Assembly: GCF_010727945.1 (NCBI RefSeq)
Contig: NZ_AP022569.1
Span: 4,340,001-4,404,000, forward strand
DNA: 64,000 bases
Direction of reading: 5' to 3'
From: Mycobacterium cookii
GTDB taxonomy: Bacteria > Actinomycetota > Actinomycetes > Mycobacteriales > Mycobacteriaceae
Each line of letters starts with the position of its first letter. Position 1 is the first letter of the stretch. Under the pieces are notes generated by a model that did no database searches, had not been told where the DNA came from, and saw only the letters and a list, made by a program, of their open reading frames with translations. Position numbers and translations under genes: made by a program. Shown here in pieces: positions 10,701-19,898 of this stretch.

Positions 10701-11775
10701 TCACACCGCGATACAGTGCGTCGCTGACTGCTAGTAGCCGGTACCAAGCGTCGTGGGATCCGTCGAGGTGCTCTTCGCCATCGGCGGCTTGCTGCTTGAG
10801 ATCATCGAGTAGACCGCGGACGGCGTAGGAATCCCAGTAGAGTCGCTCGCTCGGGAGCATTCCGCGTTCCTCGGCAAACAGCAGGAACACGACCCGCATC
10901 ATGACGGTAACCGCGGCCTGATAGACCTCATCCGGGGTCTCGGCCAGCGGGTCTACATCGCCGTTCTCCACTGCGGACAAACGGGTTTCAGAAAATGCCT
11001 GCACCAGAAGCTCGACTGAGCGTCGCACCTGCATTCCCAGCGCTTCGGTGATTTCTTCCGCTTCGAGCTCGCTGCGTGCCAGCAACTGCGGCAGCCGGTG
11101 ATCGGGGTTCTTGGCGCGAAGAACTCGCTGATCGATCAGGGTCAGGAATGCATCGCGCAACAGCGGCTCTTCACCCCAGGTGACCGCGTCGACGATGCCC
11201 GACCCCGTCGTCTTTCCTTCCCCGGCCCACACGATCGCCCACCACCGTCCGTCGGTGACAAGCCCTATCGAGACACCCGATTTCCGCAAAAGTGCAGCCA
11301 TGCGGTCGATTTCGGAGGCTGCCCACCCGTCAAGCCCTGGTCCGCGCAGGTCTTCACTCGGGGTCACGACCCGCAACAGCGCCGCCAGTTCACCGCTCTC
11401 TCGGCCCCGCAGCCCGCCATCTGCTCGGATGATGATTTGCTCACCCGGCGAATGCGTCTCGAACTCGCCGGGTAATTCGTCTGCGCTCACGCGCAGACCG
11501 TCCCAAGCGGCGAGCTGATCGAGAATGATGTCAACCCATGCTTTCGCAACTTCGGCATACTGGTCCCGCTTCTCAACCGACCGTTGGTCGTAGGCGCGCA
11601 ACCACGCTGTGAAGCCCTGCTTGAACGACACCAATCGGTCATCGGCGTCGCCCATACGATCAACTCCGCTAGGCCAAAATGCCTTCACCACAGGCAAAGA
11701 CAAAAACGGACCATCGACATCGAACTGTCGTAACCAGCCATAGTCCGGTCCAGCATGGTGACGAGGCTTGCTCAT
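7744..11775 (-). CDS. drmMI: Class 1 DISARM adenine-N6 DNA methyltransferase DrmMI
   Basis: 1343 aa. The methylase core has the SAM-binding motif I (DIAAGSGAF, about residue 615) and the catalytic motif IV NPPF (about 875), the pattern of N6-adenine methylases of the Eco57I/type IIG kind. About 550 residues precede the core, and a C-terminal target-recognition-like region follows (a W-x-x-N-F-G-N segment and a conserved R-N-D-P-R-Y). No clear PD-(D/E)XK nuclease motif was seen in the N-terminal part, so it reads as a methylase only. Its probable role is to mark host DNA. ATGA overlaps with drmD and drmA show co-translation. Confidence 0.92.
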   Translation of the reverse strand: MSKPRHHAGPDYGWLRQFDVDGPFLSLPVVKAFWPSGVDRMGDADDRLVSFKQGFTAWLRAYDQRSVEKRDQYAEVAKAWVDIILDQLAAWDGLRVSADELPGEFETHSPGEQIIIRADGGLRGRESGELAALLRVVTPSEDLRGPGLDGWAASEIDRMAALLRKSGVSIGLVTDGRWWAIVWAGEGKTTGSGIVDAVTWGEEPLLRDAFLTLIDQRVLRAKNPDHRLPQLLARSELEAEEITEALGMQVRRSVELLVQAFSETRLSAVENGDVDPLAETPDEVYQAAVTVMMRVVFLLFAEERGMLPSERLYWDSYAVRGLLDDLKQQAADGEEHLDGSHDAWYRLLAVSDALYRGVNYDEMRMPAYGGSLLDPARFPWLSATDPRGLRVQVSDRVMLHVLESVQEASVGGEARRISFHDIDVEQIGYIYEGLLGYSCTTVTDDVVIGLVGRDGQEPEIALAELDQLRENSSSAEAFAKKLIEWVKNNQPAASTKTAAQLKKLIDAKIDDAELRRLLTPIAGYDAALLDRLIQWGNVIRRDLRGIPLVIPPGGLVVVETPSRRNAGAHYTPRSLAEEVVKYALEPVVYEPGPLQSNDADAWKLKSSTALLDLKVADIAAGSGAFLVAAARFLAKRVTEAWTEEKMLSKAEFANPALTEERAIREVVARCLYGADINPMAVEMCKLSLWLVSLDKFKPFSFVDDKIFCGNSLLGVTTLDQLRHLHIDPEKKRKFLQPFVDVDAVLLDAVRLRHELASPIDENDPQRSTAGKVRLLQQADEVTAQLRLMADGIVAAGLAFGGKPCAQLEDAYKSLEWALAEAFPSNRSDGNRQKLDAIITNGLTPTVDTDYQRWQPLHWAIEVPDVMEHSGFDAIIGNPPFLGGMKISSAMGPNFREWLANCVAHSRSGGRTDLVAYFFLRAYALLRKRGSLGLIATNTIAQGDTREVGLDRMVKLGFTIFRAIQSRSWPAASANLEYAAVWGIHGNLPAGVRAICDENPVRSISTLLEPYGGVEGQPRRLKENRGMTSNGCEPHGQGFVVEATLAQQWIAVDSRNSDVLFPYLNGDDLNSRPDCSASRWVINFGNRSELEAAAYELPFLRAVAEVKPERQRTRQDGSYVLRRPLPQKWWQYGDQRQGLMKAITELDGMLVIARVSRTIMPVRVPTSLVPSGALVVFATDSFGQQAVLSSTLHQLWAIKYGSGMRNDPRYTSTDVFETFPRPQVTSELESIGRRLDSERRQIMLGRRLGLTDLYRLVNSAAITADDDISRLRQIHAELDRQVTCAYGWRDVDLAHGFYSYRQMERFTFPPAVRVEMLDRLLNENLLRADAPSDRLSREQEDLFA

Positions 11776-14700
11776 CGGATGCTCACCTGACCCTTCTCGA
11801 CATCCCTGGGCGACAACGCAAATAGGACAGCCGCATGGAAAGTTCGAGGTTCTATATCCAGATAGCGTGCATCCACAGCTGCCAACTCCTGCTCCCGCTC
11901 ATCAGCCAATGCATCCACACGCGCGCGGATTTGGCGCAGATCGCGCTCGCTCTGCCGGCGCTCGTCGTCGAACAGCGCCAGCTGTGATTCGATCTCTTGC
12001 GCTTCGGCTAGAGCCGACACTAGCGTCGCGCCGAATCTGTCGAAGATTGCAGTGACGCGGTCGCGATCGGTCGTTCTCCGGGCCTCCAGCAGGGATTCGA
12101 CGGCGCGCCGGCGGCGCTCGACCCTTTCGGCGACTGCCTGCGCCACCCGCGCTCGAAGCCCATCGGGCTTGCCGTCGTTCCAAGCTTCCTCAAGTTGATC
12201 CTGGACCTGGGATGGCAGAGCTTCGAAGGTCGTTAGATCAAGGGCCTTCTCCAGCAGGTCTTCAGCCCGCTGCTCACCGACTGCCTGGCGACGGCTCAGC
12301 CGAGTGCCCGCCAAGAACACTTCCTCATGCAGGCGGACGCCCGCTTGTCCAATGAGTACAAGCCGCGTGACCGCCGCAGCGAATGATTCCTCCAATCCGG
12401 GGACCACGACCGCGGTCACGCGTTCCAGCGATCGCTCGCCGCCCCACAGTGCGGCTCTCAATCTTCGTGTGGCGCGCTGAAGTAGTGGACTGCCGAGATG
12501 CATGTAGACGACGTCGGGATCATCCACGAGCACCTGGGAATCGAACGCGATAGATCGAAGATGCTCGCGATCGAGCGCAGTCGTCAGCCCACGAGTGACT
12601 TGCTCCCAGGAGCTGCCGAGCGCTGGAAGCCGAAACACTGGAACATTGGTGCGATCCGAGCCCACCTCGTCGATCGGTGGTAAGCGGTCGAGCTCGAATG
12701 CGACGTCGACGACACGTTGAAGGTTCGCAGGCCTGAGATGCAGCGTTTCTCGGCTTTCGGCAATTTCCTGTGCAAGTTGTGTCAGCCCAGCACTGACGTC
12801 ACGGCCACCGGCGAGCATCCGGCCAATTGGGCTCTTCTCCGCTTGAGGTTTCGACGTCGGTGCGTTGATGCCGGCGAGTTGACGCTGCAAATCAGGTGCG
12901 ATGATCTCGTTGGCCGACCCCAGGTCGGCCATGATCTGAGCGACTTTCTTTGCTACCCGTGCAAGTAGGTCAACATCCTGCGCAAGTTCAGAATTCGCAT
13001 TTTCCGATACGAAGTGACGGATGTCCGGATCGTGCGTCTGTCCGTAGCGGTCGACACGGCCGATACGTTGCTCCAGCCGGTTCGGGTTGAATGGGATGTC
13101 GTAGTTGACGAGTCGATAGCAATAGTCCTGAAGGTCGATGCCCTCGCCGGCGGCGTCGGTCGCCAGGAGGACCCGGAGCTTTTCTCGCGAGGGGTCGGTA
13201 TTGAATCGTGCCCGTATCACCTCACGCTCATCCGAGTCCGTCGATCCGTCGATGACTGCCACGCGGTCCGATTCGTATCCTCGCTGCCGCAGGATCTCGT
13301 GTATCCACTCAAGAGTGTCGACGTACTCAGTGAAGATGACAACGCGTTCGTTGAGCCAGAGACCATCGCTCGTCTTCGCGTTTGCCTCAACGTATTCGAT
13401 GAGGGCCTTGAGTTTGGAGTCGGGCCGCGCTTCGTAGCTGTGGCCCCAGTCGCGCAGATACTGTAGGTCGGTCTTGTCTTCATCGTTCAGCGGGGGAAGT
13501 GCGTTCTTGGTCAGCTGAAGCGTTTGCGTTTCAGGCTGTTCGACGCGGCCTTCTTCGAGCTCGTCGGCGTCCATGCCGAGGATTTCGTCGTACTCGGCCT
13601 CGAAGTCGACTGCGAGGCCACGCATCCGGGTGTCGCGGTAGACGTCAATCGTCCGAGCAAACGCGACCGGACTGGAGAAGAATCGCTTTTTCAGCAGCAG
13701 AGTAGCCATGTCCTTCGCCGCATTCGCACTGCCCTTCGTCGCTTTGTCGCGCCGTGTGGTAAAGGCGATCAGGCGGTCGTAGGCGGATGCTTCGTCAGAG
13801 GACGGTGTGAAGCGAAGTTCTTTGACCTTTCGATTTTTGAACTGCCCCGGGAGGTCCTTTTTGAGCCGGCGGACGGCCACGTCCTTGAGAGCCTGCTCGT
13901 CCAGAAACTTGCCTCGAACAAATCGCTGCGGATCGATCATCTCGAGGAGTGCTGTGAATGACTCGGTGTATCCGTTGTGTGGGGTGGCCGACAGGAAGAG
14001 GCGGTGTTCGGAGCGTTCGGCTAGGTCGCGGACTGCCCGAGTGCGTTGCGAGTCAACGGCATAACCTTTGCGCAATCCCGCCTTGTCCGTCCTCGTCGGT
14101 GCGCTCGGTGCAACATGATGAGCCTCGTCTACGACCAGGATGTCGAACGCGAATCGTGATGCGGTCCCACGCGATTTCGTGATGAGTGCGTCACGTAGCT
14201 GTCGCTGCGCCCGGGGGCCGGGCAGCCATGCCATCGATACGATGATGCGGGGAAATAGAGTGAACGGATTGGCATGAACTCCGTAGCTCCGTCTGACGTC
14301 TTTCATTGTTTCCGAGTTGACAATCCTGAATTCCAAGCCGAATTTGTCGCGCATCTCGTCCTGCCACTTCACACAAAGGCCGGCGGGGCAGACGACGATC
14401 ACCGTTCGTGCGCGGTGACGGAGAAGTAGTTCCTGGATCACCATCCCTGCCTCGATGGTCTTGCCGAGGCCGACATCGTCAGCGAGCAATAGGTTGGCGC
14501 GTGGCGCGCTGAGCGCACGCATGAGCGGGTCGAGTTGATAGGGCTCGACCTTCGCCCCCGAACGGAATGGAGCTTGAACAGTTTTCACGTCCGCGCTAGT
14601 CACCGCACCCCATCGGAGTGCATCGATGAAGGCGGCGAGCCGTTCCGGTGGGTCGAACTTGCTGGCGTCAATGTGAGTTGGCAGGTCTTGGGGCGGCCTC

Positions 14701-15419
14701 AAGCTGCGACCAGGCTCTAGTTCCCAGACAACGCGTAGCTCGTCGCCGAGGCGATCGTCTTCGACAGACTGCAGCGTCACCGCGTGTTGAAGTTGCCTGA
14801 CTGCGTCGTCATGCGCACTCCGGGGGAGGCTCTGCTGGTGGACGTCAGTGACTGCCCAGTTGGCGCCCCGGACGCTCACGATCTGGCCGATTTCGGGTAC
14901 GGCGGTCGAAAACGGGCTCAGCTGTTCCGTGGAGGGTGTTTCATCTTGCGAAGTTTCATCTTTCGACTGCGCTGAACTGACTAGCACTTTACCTCCAGAT
15001 CTTTGTGGCAGTGGCGTCGCCACTTTGGATTTGACGTCGTTTGGCGGACAGTCGCGGCTGTCGTTGTGGTCGACCTCACCGAATTTGATGAACTCATCGA
15101 GCAAAACATCACGGAGGCCCCTCGTGTTTCGGAGGCTTCGGAGGTATTCGAGTTGTGCTCTTCGATTGGAGATCTGCCCAGGCTCACGCCGTCTGTTGCG
15201 CAGTGCTCGAACGACCGTGGTGCGTGATTGTTTGTTGCTGCCCAACCATACTTCTCGCAACGCAGGCCACGCCTCGCGAACGAACTCGTCCTTCGGTCGC
15301 GCTCCGTAGATCTGAGTCGAGGGCGTCGGCAGCGTCCTCGCCGCCCTGACCAGCTGATCGAAGAGTCGACAAAGTAGGACCCCCGGCAGGTTCGACCAAC
15401 GGAATTTGTACCTAGGCAC
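11772..15419 (-). CDS. drmD: Class 1 DISARM SNF2-family ATPase DrmD
   Basis: 1215 aa SNF2/HepA-like protein and first gene of the DISARM operon. Motif I is DDVGLGKTIEAG (about residue 316), motif II VVDEAHHV (about 433), motif III FLSATPHNGY, and motif VI QRIGRVDRYGQ (about 790). The last ~350 residues are rich in charged heptad-like helices. DrmD defines class 1 DISARM; class 2 has DrmE instead, and none is present here. The start is GTG, from which the conserved-looking PRYKFRWSNLP follows; no strong ribosome site was seen. A plus-strand gene starts 97 nt away, so the operon promoter must lie in 15420-15516. Confidence 0.91.
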   Translation of the reverse strand: MPRYKFRWSNLPGVLLCRLFDQLVRAARTLPTPSTQIYGARPKDEFVREAWPALREVWLGSNKQSRTTVVRALRNRRREPGQISNRRAQLEYLRSLRNTRGLRDVLLDEFIKFGEVDHNDSRDCPPNDVKSKVATPLPQRSGGKVLVSSAQSKDETSQDETPSTEQLSPFSTAVPEIGQIVSVRGANWAVTDVHQQSLPRSAHDDAVRQLQHAVTLQSVEDDRLGDELRVVWELEPGRSLRPPQDLPTHIDASKFDPPERLAAFIDALRWGAVTSADVKTVQAPFRSGAKVEPYQLDPLMRALSAPRANLLLADDVGLGKTIEAGMVIQELLLRHRARTVIVVCPAGLCVKWQDEMRDKFGLEFRIVNSETMKDVRRSYGVHANPFTLFPRIIVSMAWLPGPRAQRQLRDALITKSRGTASRFAFDILVVDEAHHVAPSAPTRTDKAGLRKGYAVDSQRTRAVRDLAERSEHRLFLSATPHNGYTESFTALLEMIDPQRFVRGKFLDEQALKDVAVRRLKKDLPGQFKNRKVKELRFTPSSDEASAYDRLIAFTTRRDKATKGSANAAKDMATLLLKKRFFSSPVAFARTIDVYRDTRMRGLAVDFEAEYDEILGMDADELEEGRVEQPETQTLQLTKNALPPLNDEDKTDLQYLRDWGHSYEARPDSKLKALIEYVEANAKTSDGLWLNERVVIFTEYVDTLEWIHEILRQRGYESDRVAVIDGSTDSDEREVIRARFNTDPSREKLRVLLATDAAGEGIDLQDYCYRLVNYDIPFNPNRLEQRIGRVDRYGQTHDPDIRHFVSENANSELAQDVDLLARVAKKVAQIMADLGSANEIIAPDLQRQLAGINAPTSKPQAEKSPIGRMLAGGRDVSAGLTQLAQEIAESRETLHLRPANLQRVVDVAFELDRLPPIDEVGSDRTNVPVFRLPALGSSWEQVTRGLTTALDREHLRSIAFDSQVLVDDPDVVYMHLGSPLLQRATRRLRAALWGGERSLERVTAVVVPGLEESFAAAVTRLVLIGQAGVRLHEEVFLAGTRLSRRQAVGEQRAEDLLEKALDLTTFEALPSQVQDQLEEAWNDGKPDGLRARVAQAVAERVERRRRAVESLLEARRTTDRDRVTAIFDRFGATLVSALAEAQEIESQLALFDDERRQSERDLRQIRARVDALADEREQELAAVDARYLDIEPRTFHAAVLFALSPRDVEKGQVSIR

Positions 15420-15516
15420 GGCTTGGTTACCGTTCGCAGTTTCGCATAAATCCCCACCTAGCTTGCGCCTCGTCTTAACCTAATCCTGCGGCCAACGTTT
15501 CGCGGGCCTTCTTCGA

Positions 15517-15999
15517 ATGAGCCAGCGGCAGGCGAGCGCACGAGCCGTCACGAACGGAGATCAGTTGATCGGCGAGATTGCAGGAGCCGCCACGGCAGTT
15601 GGAGTTTTCATCGCGGCTGCAGGCCTGTTCGCTCAGACGCGCGCGCGTAAATTCGGCCTCGCTCAGGTCTACATCAAGCGTTACTGGGAAGTGGCCGAGC
15701 TTTTCGTGGAAGACGATCGTCTGCGCCACGACTCCACGTATGCGCGCCGATACCTCCGGCTCCGTGAGGACGAATTCGACGCAGCCCGGTTGGGATGGGT
15801 TGACATAGCAGTGTGGCGGGCGTGGCACGAAGGCATCCGGTCGCAGGTAAAGACGGAACGCTTTGAAGTCGACAAGTATGGACAGCTCAAGCATTGTACC
15901 GAACGGAACGACCATGAGGCAGCCAAGTGTCCTGGTCTCGGAAAGATCAGTTGTAGGCGAAGGCTCTCGTGGCGATTCGAAAGCCTTTTCGGCAGTTGA
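15517..15999 (+). CDS. Hypothetical membrane-anchored protein between DISARM and the helicase operon
   Basis: 160 aa. One hydrophobic segment (about residues 19-40, L-I-G-E-I-A-G-A-A-T-A-V-G-V-F-I-A-A-A-G-like) is followed by a charged, aromatic-rich cytoplasmic part with Y-I-K-R-Y-W-E-V-A-E and R-R-Y-L-R-L-R-E-D-E-F, reminiscent of small membrane proteins of the DUF4760 type. It is divergent from drmD and convergent with the RecD-like helicase gene. The last ~45 residues are Cys- and Arg-rich with weaker coding character, so the gene may be decayed or frameshifted at its end. A longer minus-strand frame covers the same DNA but has poor composition. Function unknown. Confidence 0.5.
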   Translation: MSQRQASARAVTNGDQLIGEIAGAATAVGVFIAAAGLFAQTRARKFGLAQVYIKRYWEVAELFVEDDRLRHDSTYARRYLRLREDEFDAARLGWVDIAVWRAWHEGIRSQVKTERFEVDKYGQLKHCTERNDHEAAKCPGLGKISCRRRLSWRFESLFGS

Positions 16000-16136
16000 T
16001 TTTTCGTGACCATGCGGACCTCTGAGCCGACTTATGGGCGGCGAAGATCTGCCGGGAACAATTTCGTTGCGACGGCGATGTCTATTGCAAGCAAATGCGC
16101 GATCCGCATGGGCTGGCGCGCGACAGTCGAGGTATT

Positions 16137-19100
16137 TCACGAAGGCCGCGCCACCTTGCTGCCTTGACGCGGCTTTCCAGTCGCCGCGGTAGTGCCTAAT
16201 ATCGCCCGTGCCATCTCCGTCCATGCCGGCGTATCAACGCCTTTCGCGTCATCAGTCCACACCAAAAGTCCGTTCGGCCCTTCTTTGATCTCAGCGAGCG
16301 GACGCCCCTCTGAGTCCAGAGCAGGGGGGATGCCGTTACGGCGATACCATTCGAGCTTCTCGTCCCACCGCTTCGCGTAGGACGGTTGATTCATCTTTCC
16401 AAGGTGCTCCCAATAGACCGGTACTCCTGATGGCCGGCTGATCGTGAAGTCGGGGCGGCACCACCTTCCGTCGTCGCCTTTGAGAAGCACTTCGTACCGC
16501 CACCGTCCGGGAACGACCTTTTCGAGGATGTCCGCGACGATCACCTCGTTCTTACTGCGGACCATTTCTCCATTGATGGCGACGTGAATCAAGTTGCTAT
16601 CGAAAGGTTGTGGGACGCCGTCGACTTCGATCACTGTCGGAGAGGACGCAACAAAGAGGTCGGTTAGTCGTCGGGCCGTTTCTGAATACCTTGGGTGAGC
16701 CAGCTCCACCAGTTCCTCGACTGATCCGTCATGAAGGATCACCACCCGGTTTCGCTGCCTGGTGAGAGCGGTATACAGCAGCTCGCGAGACACGCGAGCG
16801 CGTTTGGGCAGCACGAGGATCGTGGTCTCGAACTCCGAACCTTGCGACTTGTGAACGGTCACGGCCCATGCCAACTCTAGTGGCGGATCTTCCTGCGAAC
16901 TCGGCCAGTAGCCGTAGGTTGCACCGATCTGAGACGAGAACTCGACATTTGCAGGCATGCGAGGCGTGTTGGACCATCGGCCGACTACTACGCCGATTTC
17001 GCCGTTTGCAACGTAATCTAGTCCTGATTCCTTGGGGAAGGCTTTCGCTCGAGAGTTGTTCTGCGTTTGCATGACCTTGTCGCCGCGGACAATCTGCTCC
17101 GGTCCCAACGGTTTTGGATTCCGCCATCCCTTGTATCTGAAAGCGAGGGCGAGATCGTGCGTTCGCAGTTTTCTTTTGATGTGGCGGTTGATCTCGACGG
17201 TACCGAACGCGCGCGATCTGAAAGGGCTCAGTATTTGCCAGCGTTCAACCCCTTCACCGGCCCCACCCTTGCCTGTCACCCAGTTGAGGTATTTGCCGTC
17301 TTCGGACAGTTTACCGCCGTAACTGAGCTTGAAAGCGGTCTCGAGGTCCGAATGCTTAGACCAGTCAACGACCTCGTTGAGGACCTCGTCGACTGATGTG
17401 ACGATGTCTCCTTTGCTCCACGGTCGGTATTCGACTTGCTCCGAAGTGGTTCCAGCTCGCAAACGCTCCCACACAGAGTCCGCGCCCGCTCCTACTTCGC
17501 CGTCGCCAAACCACTGCGCGAGCAGGACATCATCCCGACCGTCACCACCCTGTCGGCGCGAAACGGTCAGTTCGACATATGAGGGGCCGACGTGCGCAGC
17601 GGTATCGAACGATTCGGGTCGTAGACGGTTGACCAGGTCCACGAAGGGGCGACCTGCGCCGATCGGGGGCAGTTGCCGGGGGTCGCCGACGAGCACCAAC
17701 CTCTGAACGTTGCCCAAGGCCGATAGCGTCGCCGCAAGCATCTCTTCCGTCAGCATCGACGCTTCGTCGATCACAACCAAGCCAGCGTCCTGGGCGAACT
17801 TGGAATCTACTTGACGGTAGAGGTCCCGATCTGGGTCAAAGCCACCCTTCTTGACGAGAAATGATGCCAGCGTTCGTGCTTCGCGCCCCACCTTCGTTCT
17901 CATTTGCACTGCGGCCTTGCCCGTGGGAGCCAGCAGCAATACACCTTTGTTGGAGATCTCTGGCAGATCGGCCAATGCCTTGAGCAATGTGGTTTTACCA
18001 GTGCCGGCTGGGCCGACGAGGACTGAAATGCGCGAACGAAATAACTCGACGAGGCCGGCTGCCTTCTCCGCCCGAGCCGCTTCTTCGTCCTCGTCGAGCG
18101 CGGAGCCATGGCCGCCGGCTTTCAGCGTGATGTCGATCTGCTTGCGTGGATCGAAGTTGAATGGGAACGTCGACGCCTCGAACCGCGGCTCTGTCCACTC
18201 GAGAATCTTGCGCTTAGCTTCTATCAGCTCAGCTAGTTTGTAAGCAGGCTGATCTTTTCCAAGCTTTGCTCCGTAGAACGGAGACCAGAGGTCTGCAGAC
18301 TCGAGATTTTCTGCGTCGAGCTTCAGCCCCTTGAGTAGAGCAGGCGAAAGAGTAACCGGATCAACGATATCCATGCCTTTGATCCGATCGATCACGTCAG
18401 ATGCAGCGACGATAGTGTCGCCGCTAGTTGCAGCCATCCTCAAGACGTCGGTCATCAATGCTCGGACGCGGCGCCAGTCGCGGTGGTCCGTAATTCGGCA
18501 CTCCGGGGGAACCTGCGACGCCCACCGGGCGTGCGCCGATGGAAACAGTGCGCGGTCAACAGTCCGAAGCCCGATTTGCTGCAGGTCCGAGTACGTGCAT
18601 ACTGCTGCGAGATACGGATCGTCAAGCAGATCAACGGCTTCGAGACCGCCTGCCGACTTGCCAGACATGATCATCGCAATCTGATCTGGCCGCACGTCCA
18701 TCGTGGATAGCAGTTTGTACACGGTTCGTACGCGAGGGTCGGTGTGGGTCCACTCGAGACCGACCGACGGCGAGATCATCCCTCGGAGCGCTTCGGGCCA
18801 AGTGGTGCTATCGGCAAAGCCATCGTCCAGTACCTGCCAGGGCTCCTTGCGCGACTGAGTCAGTTCGCGTGCAACGACATGGGCATGCCGGACTTGCAGG
18901 TGCGCTAACACTGCGGCCAAACCTGGCACGGGTCCTCGCTCATCCCAGAGCCGGTGCATTTGTCTGTCGATCCACGATAAAGCGGAGGCTGGCACCTCGA
19001 TGCCCAAATTCTGCATGCCCTCGGCTGCGGATCGCAGCGATGCAAGCGCGTCGATAGCGAGATCACTGCTGACATGCTCTGTCACGAAGGAAAATTCGGT

Positions 19101-19892
19101 ATTGCGTCCTTCCGGCACCCATGCAAGTGCAGGCGAAACATCGACACCCTGGTCCATCAGCTCGACTAGTTTCTGATAGGGGAGCAGTACACCCTGCTGC
19201 TGGTCGGCGCGCAGTGAATGCACGACTTTCGTTTCCCACATCGAGGAGTCAAACGGCTGATCGCCGGATTGATTCCAGAACCCGGGGTACGCGATGGACT
19301 CGATCATCGCAGCGCCTACCAGTAGCCGGTCAGTCCGATCATCTTGCAGCGGAGAGTGTTTGAGGTAGACGAAAACCAGACTGGAGCCGACCAGGACGGG
19401 TTCGAAGAACGAACGAATCACTGATTGTTGATTGCGGCCATCCATGATCCACGTTGGCTTCTTGAGCCCGAGCACCTGACCCACGCGCGCCTCAGCGTCC
19501 GGGTCGTAATCACCGCGCCAGTTCGGCCACAAATCTTTTTCGAATGATTCGCGAGCCATCCACCTAAACGGAACAGCCTCAAATGAGTACGGCGGCATGC
19601 TGAGAACCGTAGGCTCGAGGTGTCCCTTGAGCGCCGGGTATGTCCCATACGGGTGAACTTTCGTCACCTGATACCCATTCGGTGACATGAAGGTCCCTCG
19701 CTCGCTCAAGCAAGGAATCGCATTCAGCGTCCCGATGTCTTGGAGCGCGTGAGCGACTTCGTAATCGTCATCGCGCTTCGCGCCGATGTTCTTCAGGAGA
19801 AGACATGACGAGTTGTCCAGCGGGTGCGCGCAAAGACGGTCGTCCCACGGCTGGTCGCGCCAAGGTACTCGCATCGACAAATGTGTGACCAT
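16137..19892 (-). CDS. RecD-like SF1B helicase with C-terminal PD-(D/E)XK-type nuclease domain
   Basis: 1251 aa. The first ~600 residues have no recognised motif. The SF1B helicase core follows: Walker A VGPAGTGKTT (about 630), VVIDEASM (about 707), VGDPRQLPP, a UvrD/RecD C-terminal VHKSQGSEF (about 1014), and YTALTRQ. The last ~150 residues look like a restriction-type nuclease: S-K-N-E-V-I-V-A-D-I-L, then R-P-D-F-T-I (about 1130), then Y-W-E-H-L-G with a K-L-E-W-Y tail, the E...PD...E-x-G arrangement of PD-(D/E)XK domains. It probably unwinds and cuts DNA. It starts 6 nt after the HelD-like gene. It is distinct from RecD of RecBCD in both size and the added nuclease. Confidence 0.85.
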   Translation of the reverse strand: MVTHLSMRVPWRDQPWDDRLCAHPLDNSSCLLLKNIGAKRDDDYEVAHALQDIGTLNAIPCLSERGTFMSPNGYQVTKVHPYGTYPALKGHLEPTVLSMPPYSFEAVPFRWMARESFEKDLWPNWRGDYDPDAEARVGQVLGLKKPTWIMDGRNQQSVIRSFFEPVLVGSSLVFVYLKHSPLQDDRTDRLLVGAAMIESIAYPGFWNQSGDQPFDSSMWETKVVHSLRADQQQGVLLPYQKLVELMDQGVDVSPALAWVPEGRNTEFSFVTEHVSSDLAIDALASLRSAAEGMQNLGIEVPASALSWIDRQMHRLWDERGPVPGLAAVLAHLQVRHAHVVARELTQSRKEPWQVLDDGFADSTTWPEALRGMISPSVGLEWTHTDPRVRTVYKLLSTMDVRPDQIAMIMSGKSAGGLEAVDLLDDPYLAAVCTYSDLQQIGLRTVDRALFPSAHARWASQVPPECRITDHRDWRRVRALMTDVLRMAATSGDTIVAASDVIDRIKGMDIVDPVTLSPALLKGLKLDAENLESADLWSPFYGAKLGKDQPAYKLAELIEAKRKILEWTEPRFEASTFPFNFDPRKQIDITLKAGGHGSALDEDEEAARAEKAAGLVELFRSRISVLVGPAGTGKTTLLKALADLPEISNKGVLLLAPTGKAAVQMRTKVGREARTLASFLVKKGGFDPDRDLYRQVDSKFAQDAGLVVIDEASMLTEEMLAATLSALGNVQRLVLVGDPRQLPPIGAGRPFVDLVNRLRPESFDTAAHVGPSYVELTVSRRQGGDGRDDVLLAQWFGDGEVGAGADSVWERLRAGTTSEQVEYRPWSKGDIVTSVDEVLNEVVDWSKHSDLETAFKLSYGGKLSEDGKYLNWVTGKGGAGEGVERWQILSPFRSRAFGTVEINRHIKRKLRTHDLALAFRYKGWRNPKPLGPEQIVRGDKVMQTQNNSRAKAFPKESGLDYVANGEIGVVVGRWSNTPRMPANVEFSSQIGATYGYWPSSQEDPPLELAWAVTVHKSQGSEFETTILVLPKRARVSRELLYTALTRQRNRVVILHDGSVEELVELAHPRYSETARRLTDLFVASSPTVIEVDGVPQPFDSNLIHVAINGEMVRSKNEVIVADILEKVVPGRWRYEVLLKGDDGRWCRPDFTISRPSGVPVYWEHLGKMNQPSYAKRWDEKLEWYRRNGIPPALDSEGRPLAEIKEGPNGLLVWTDDAKGVDTPAWTEMARAILGTTAATGKPRQGSKVARPS

Positions 19893-19898
19893 TTCGAC

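Noticed and set aside
134..15419. Reading the DISARM locus as class 2
   Set aside because: No DrmE-like gene is present; drmD and an adenine methylase define class 1, although a C5 methylase follows.
15475..16224. 249-codon minus-strand frame over the small membrane-protein gene
   Set aside because: Arg/His/Cys-rich with no fold-like pattern; overlaps the plus-strand gene that has a membrane segment and better coding character.
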